Assembly (NCBI GenBank): GCA_900543365.1 | Contig: UQRG01000022.1 | Coordinates: 1 to 14,469, forward strand | DNA: 14,469 nt | Source of the DNA: an uncultured Eubacterium sp. | Lineage (GTDB): Bacteria; Bacillota; Clostridia; Lachnospirales; CAG-274 | Reading direction: 5' to 3' | Shown: positions 13,735 through 14,469 of the stretch, piece by piece | Position numbering within the stretch: position 1 is the first letter of the stretch | Layout of the letters: each line of letters begins with the position of its first letter | The notes under the pieces: model-generated | Databases searched by the model: none | What the model saw: the letters and a program-made list of their open reading frames with translations, nothing else | Told to the model about the DNA's origin: nothing | Translations under genes and position numbers: made by a program

Positions 13735-14469
13735 ATGAGCTTAAGATATATATTAGGAAAATCCGGAACAGGTAAAACTACACAATGTATAGATGAAATT
13801 ACATATACTGACAATAGTCAACGAATTTTTTATATAGTACCTGAACAATTTACACTTGAGTCTGAAAAAAATATATTAAGTAAAAAAAAGGCAGTTATCA
13901 ACATAAATGTTTTAGGCTTTAGACATTTAGCTTATTTTATTATATCTAAAATAGGTACAGCCAACAGAAAAATACTTGATGATACTGGCAGAACTATGCT
14001 TATTAAAAAAATCGTACTGGAATTAAAAGATAAATTGGAGTTTTACAAAAATTCAGCAGAAAAACAAGGTTTTGTTGATAACATTGAAAGCACTATTACT
14101 GAACTTATGCAATATAGTATTTCTCCAGAAAATCTAAGTGAACTTATACTAAATTTAAAAAACAGCAATTTAAAAGAAAAGCTTAAAGATATTCAAATTA
14201 TATTTTCAAAGTATAAGGATTATTTATACAGTAAATATATTTCCGGTGACGGTCTACTTGATATTTTACCTGAACTTATACCTTACTCTATAGTTAAAGG
14301 TAGTGAAATATGGATAGATGGTTTTAAAAGTTTTACACCTCAAGAAAACAAGGTTATTGAAGCTCTTTTAAAACATTGTAAAAAAGTTCATATTTCCCTT
14401 AGTATTTCAGAAAAAAATATATCATTTAATTGTATAAGTCCTTTTGATGAAGAGTATGAAGTAAAAAGA
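13735..14469 (+). CDS. addB: ATP-dependent helicase/nuclease subunit AddB, N-terminal part
   Basis: First 245 residues; the gene runs off the right edge. AddAB is the Gram-positive counterpart of RecBCD and processes double-strand breaks for recombination. The AddB N-terminus is recognised by the Walker A motif GKSGTGKTT (8-16), then IFYIVPEQFTLESEKNIL and INVLGFRHLAYFI, and WIDGFKSFTPQE later in the visible part. The C-terminal nuclease and iron-sulfur cysteines are outside the window. GAGGTGAT sits four bases before the ATG. Usually followed by addA, which cannot be checked here. Confidence 0.92.
   Translation, partial: MSLRYILGKSGTGKTTQCIDEITYTDNSQRIFYIVPEQFTLESEKNILSKKKAVININVLGFRHLAYFIISKIGTANRKILDDTGRTMLIKKIVLELKDKLEFYKNSAEKQGFVDNIESTITELMQYSISPENLSELILNLKNSNLKEKLKDIQIIFSKYKDYLYSKYISGDGLLDILPELIPYSIVKGSEIWIDGFKSFTPQENKVIEALLKHCKKVHISLSISEKNISFNCISPFDEEYEVKR

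Noticed and set aside
1..14469. CRISPR array, tRNA, rRNA, transposase or phage integrase
   Set aside because: I saw no regularly spaced repeats, no tRNA-like cloverleaf, no rRNA sequence and no recombinase motifs on either strand.

Overview
This AT-rich window has strong Gram-positive Shine-Dalgarno sites, an rpsF-ssb-rpsR cluster, an AddB-type recombination nuclease and a thiS-type riboswitch. Together these suggest a low-GC anaerobic Firmicute of the class Clostridia, possibly Lachnospiraceae-like. I cannot name a species. Coding density is high, and no gene-free stretch exceeds about 200 bases.

Layout, left to right. (1) 1-1292, plus strand: the 3' end of a C5-cytosine DNA methyltransferase joined by a TAATG overlap to an Eco47II-family restriction endonuclease, a type II restriction-modification pair. 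(2) 1354-2577, minus strand: a stand-alone WecC-like UDP-sugar dehydrogenase with its own promoter and terminator. (3) 2686-6335, minus strand: a coupled operon of a Ppx/GppA-like protein with an HD-like tail, followed by polyphosphate kinase. (4) 6531-7457, plus strand: a CorA-type magnesium transporter, divergent from the ppx-like gene. The 195-base gap between them carries three TTTAC(A/T) repeats spaced exactly 11 bp, resembling a PhoP box. (5) 7459-10929, plus strand: a promoter, an RNA that I read as an HMP-PP (thiS-motif) riboswitch folded into a terminator, then thiS-thiF-thiG-thiH-tenI. All five genes serve the thiazole branch of thiamin synthesis. (6) 10995-11936, minus strand: an alpha/beta hydrolase, separated from the thi operon by a large inverted repeat. 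(7) 12004-13201, plus strand: promoter, structured leader, rpsF, ssb, rpsR and terminator. (8) 13252-13653, minus strand: a small membrane-anchored FMN-binding-like protein, divergent from the start of addB, which runs off the right edge.

How the genes work together. The ppx-like and ppk genes should handle polyphosphate, possibly under phosphate control, although the Ppx-like protein has lost residues normally needed for catalysis. The thi operon makes the thiazole half of thiamin and appears to be governed by the level of the pyrimidine half. S6, SSB and S18 form the usual translation/replication cluster.

No wholly new system is obvious. The best leads are the Pho-box-like array, the degenerate Ppx-HD protein, the riboswitch with its thiazole-only operon, and a possible pseudoknot covering the rpsF ribosome binding site.
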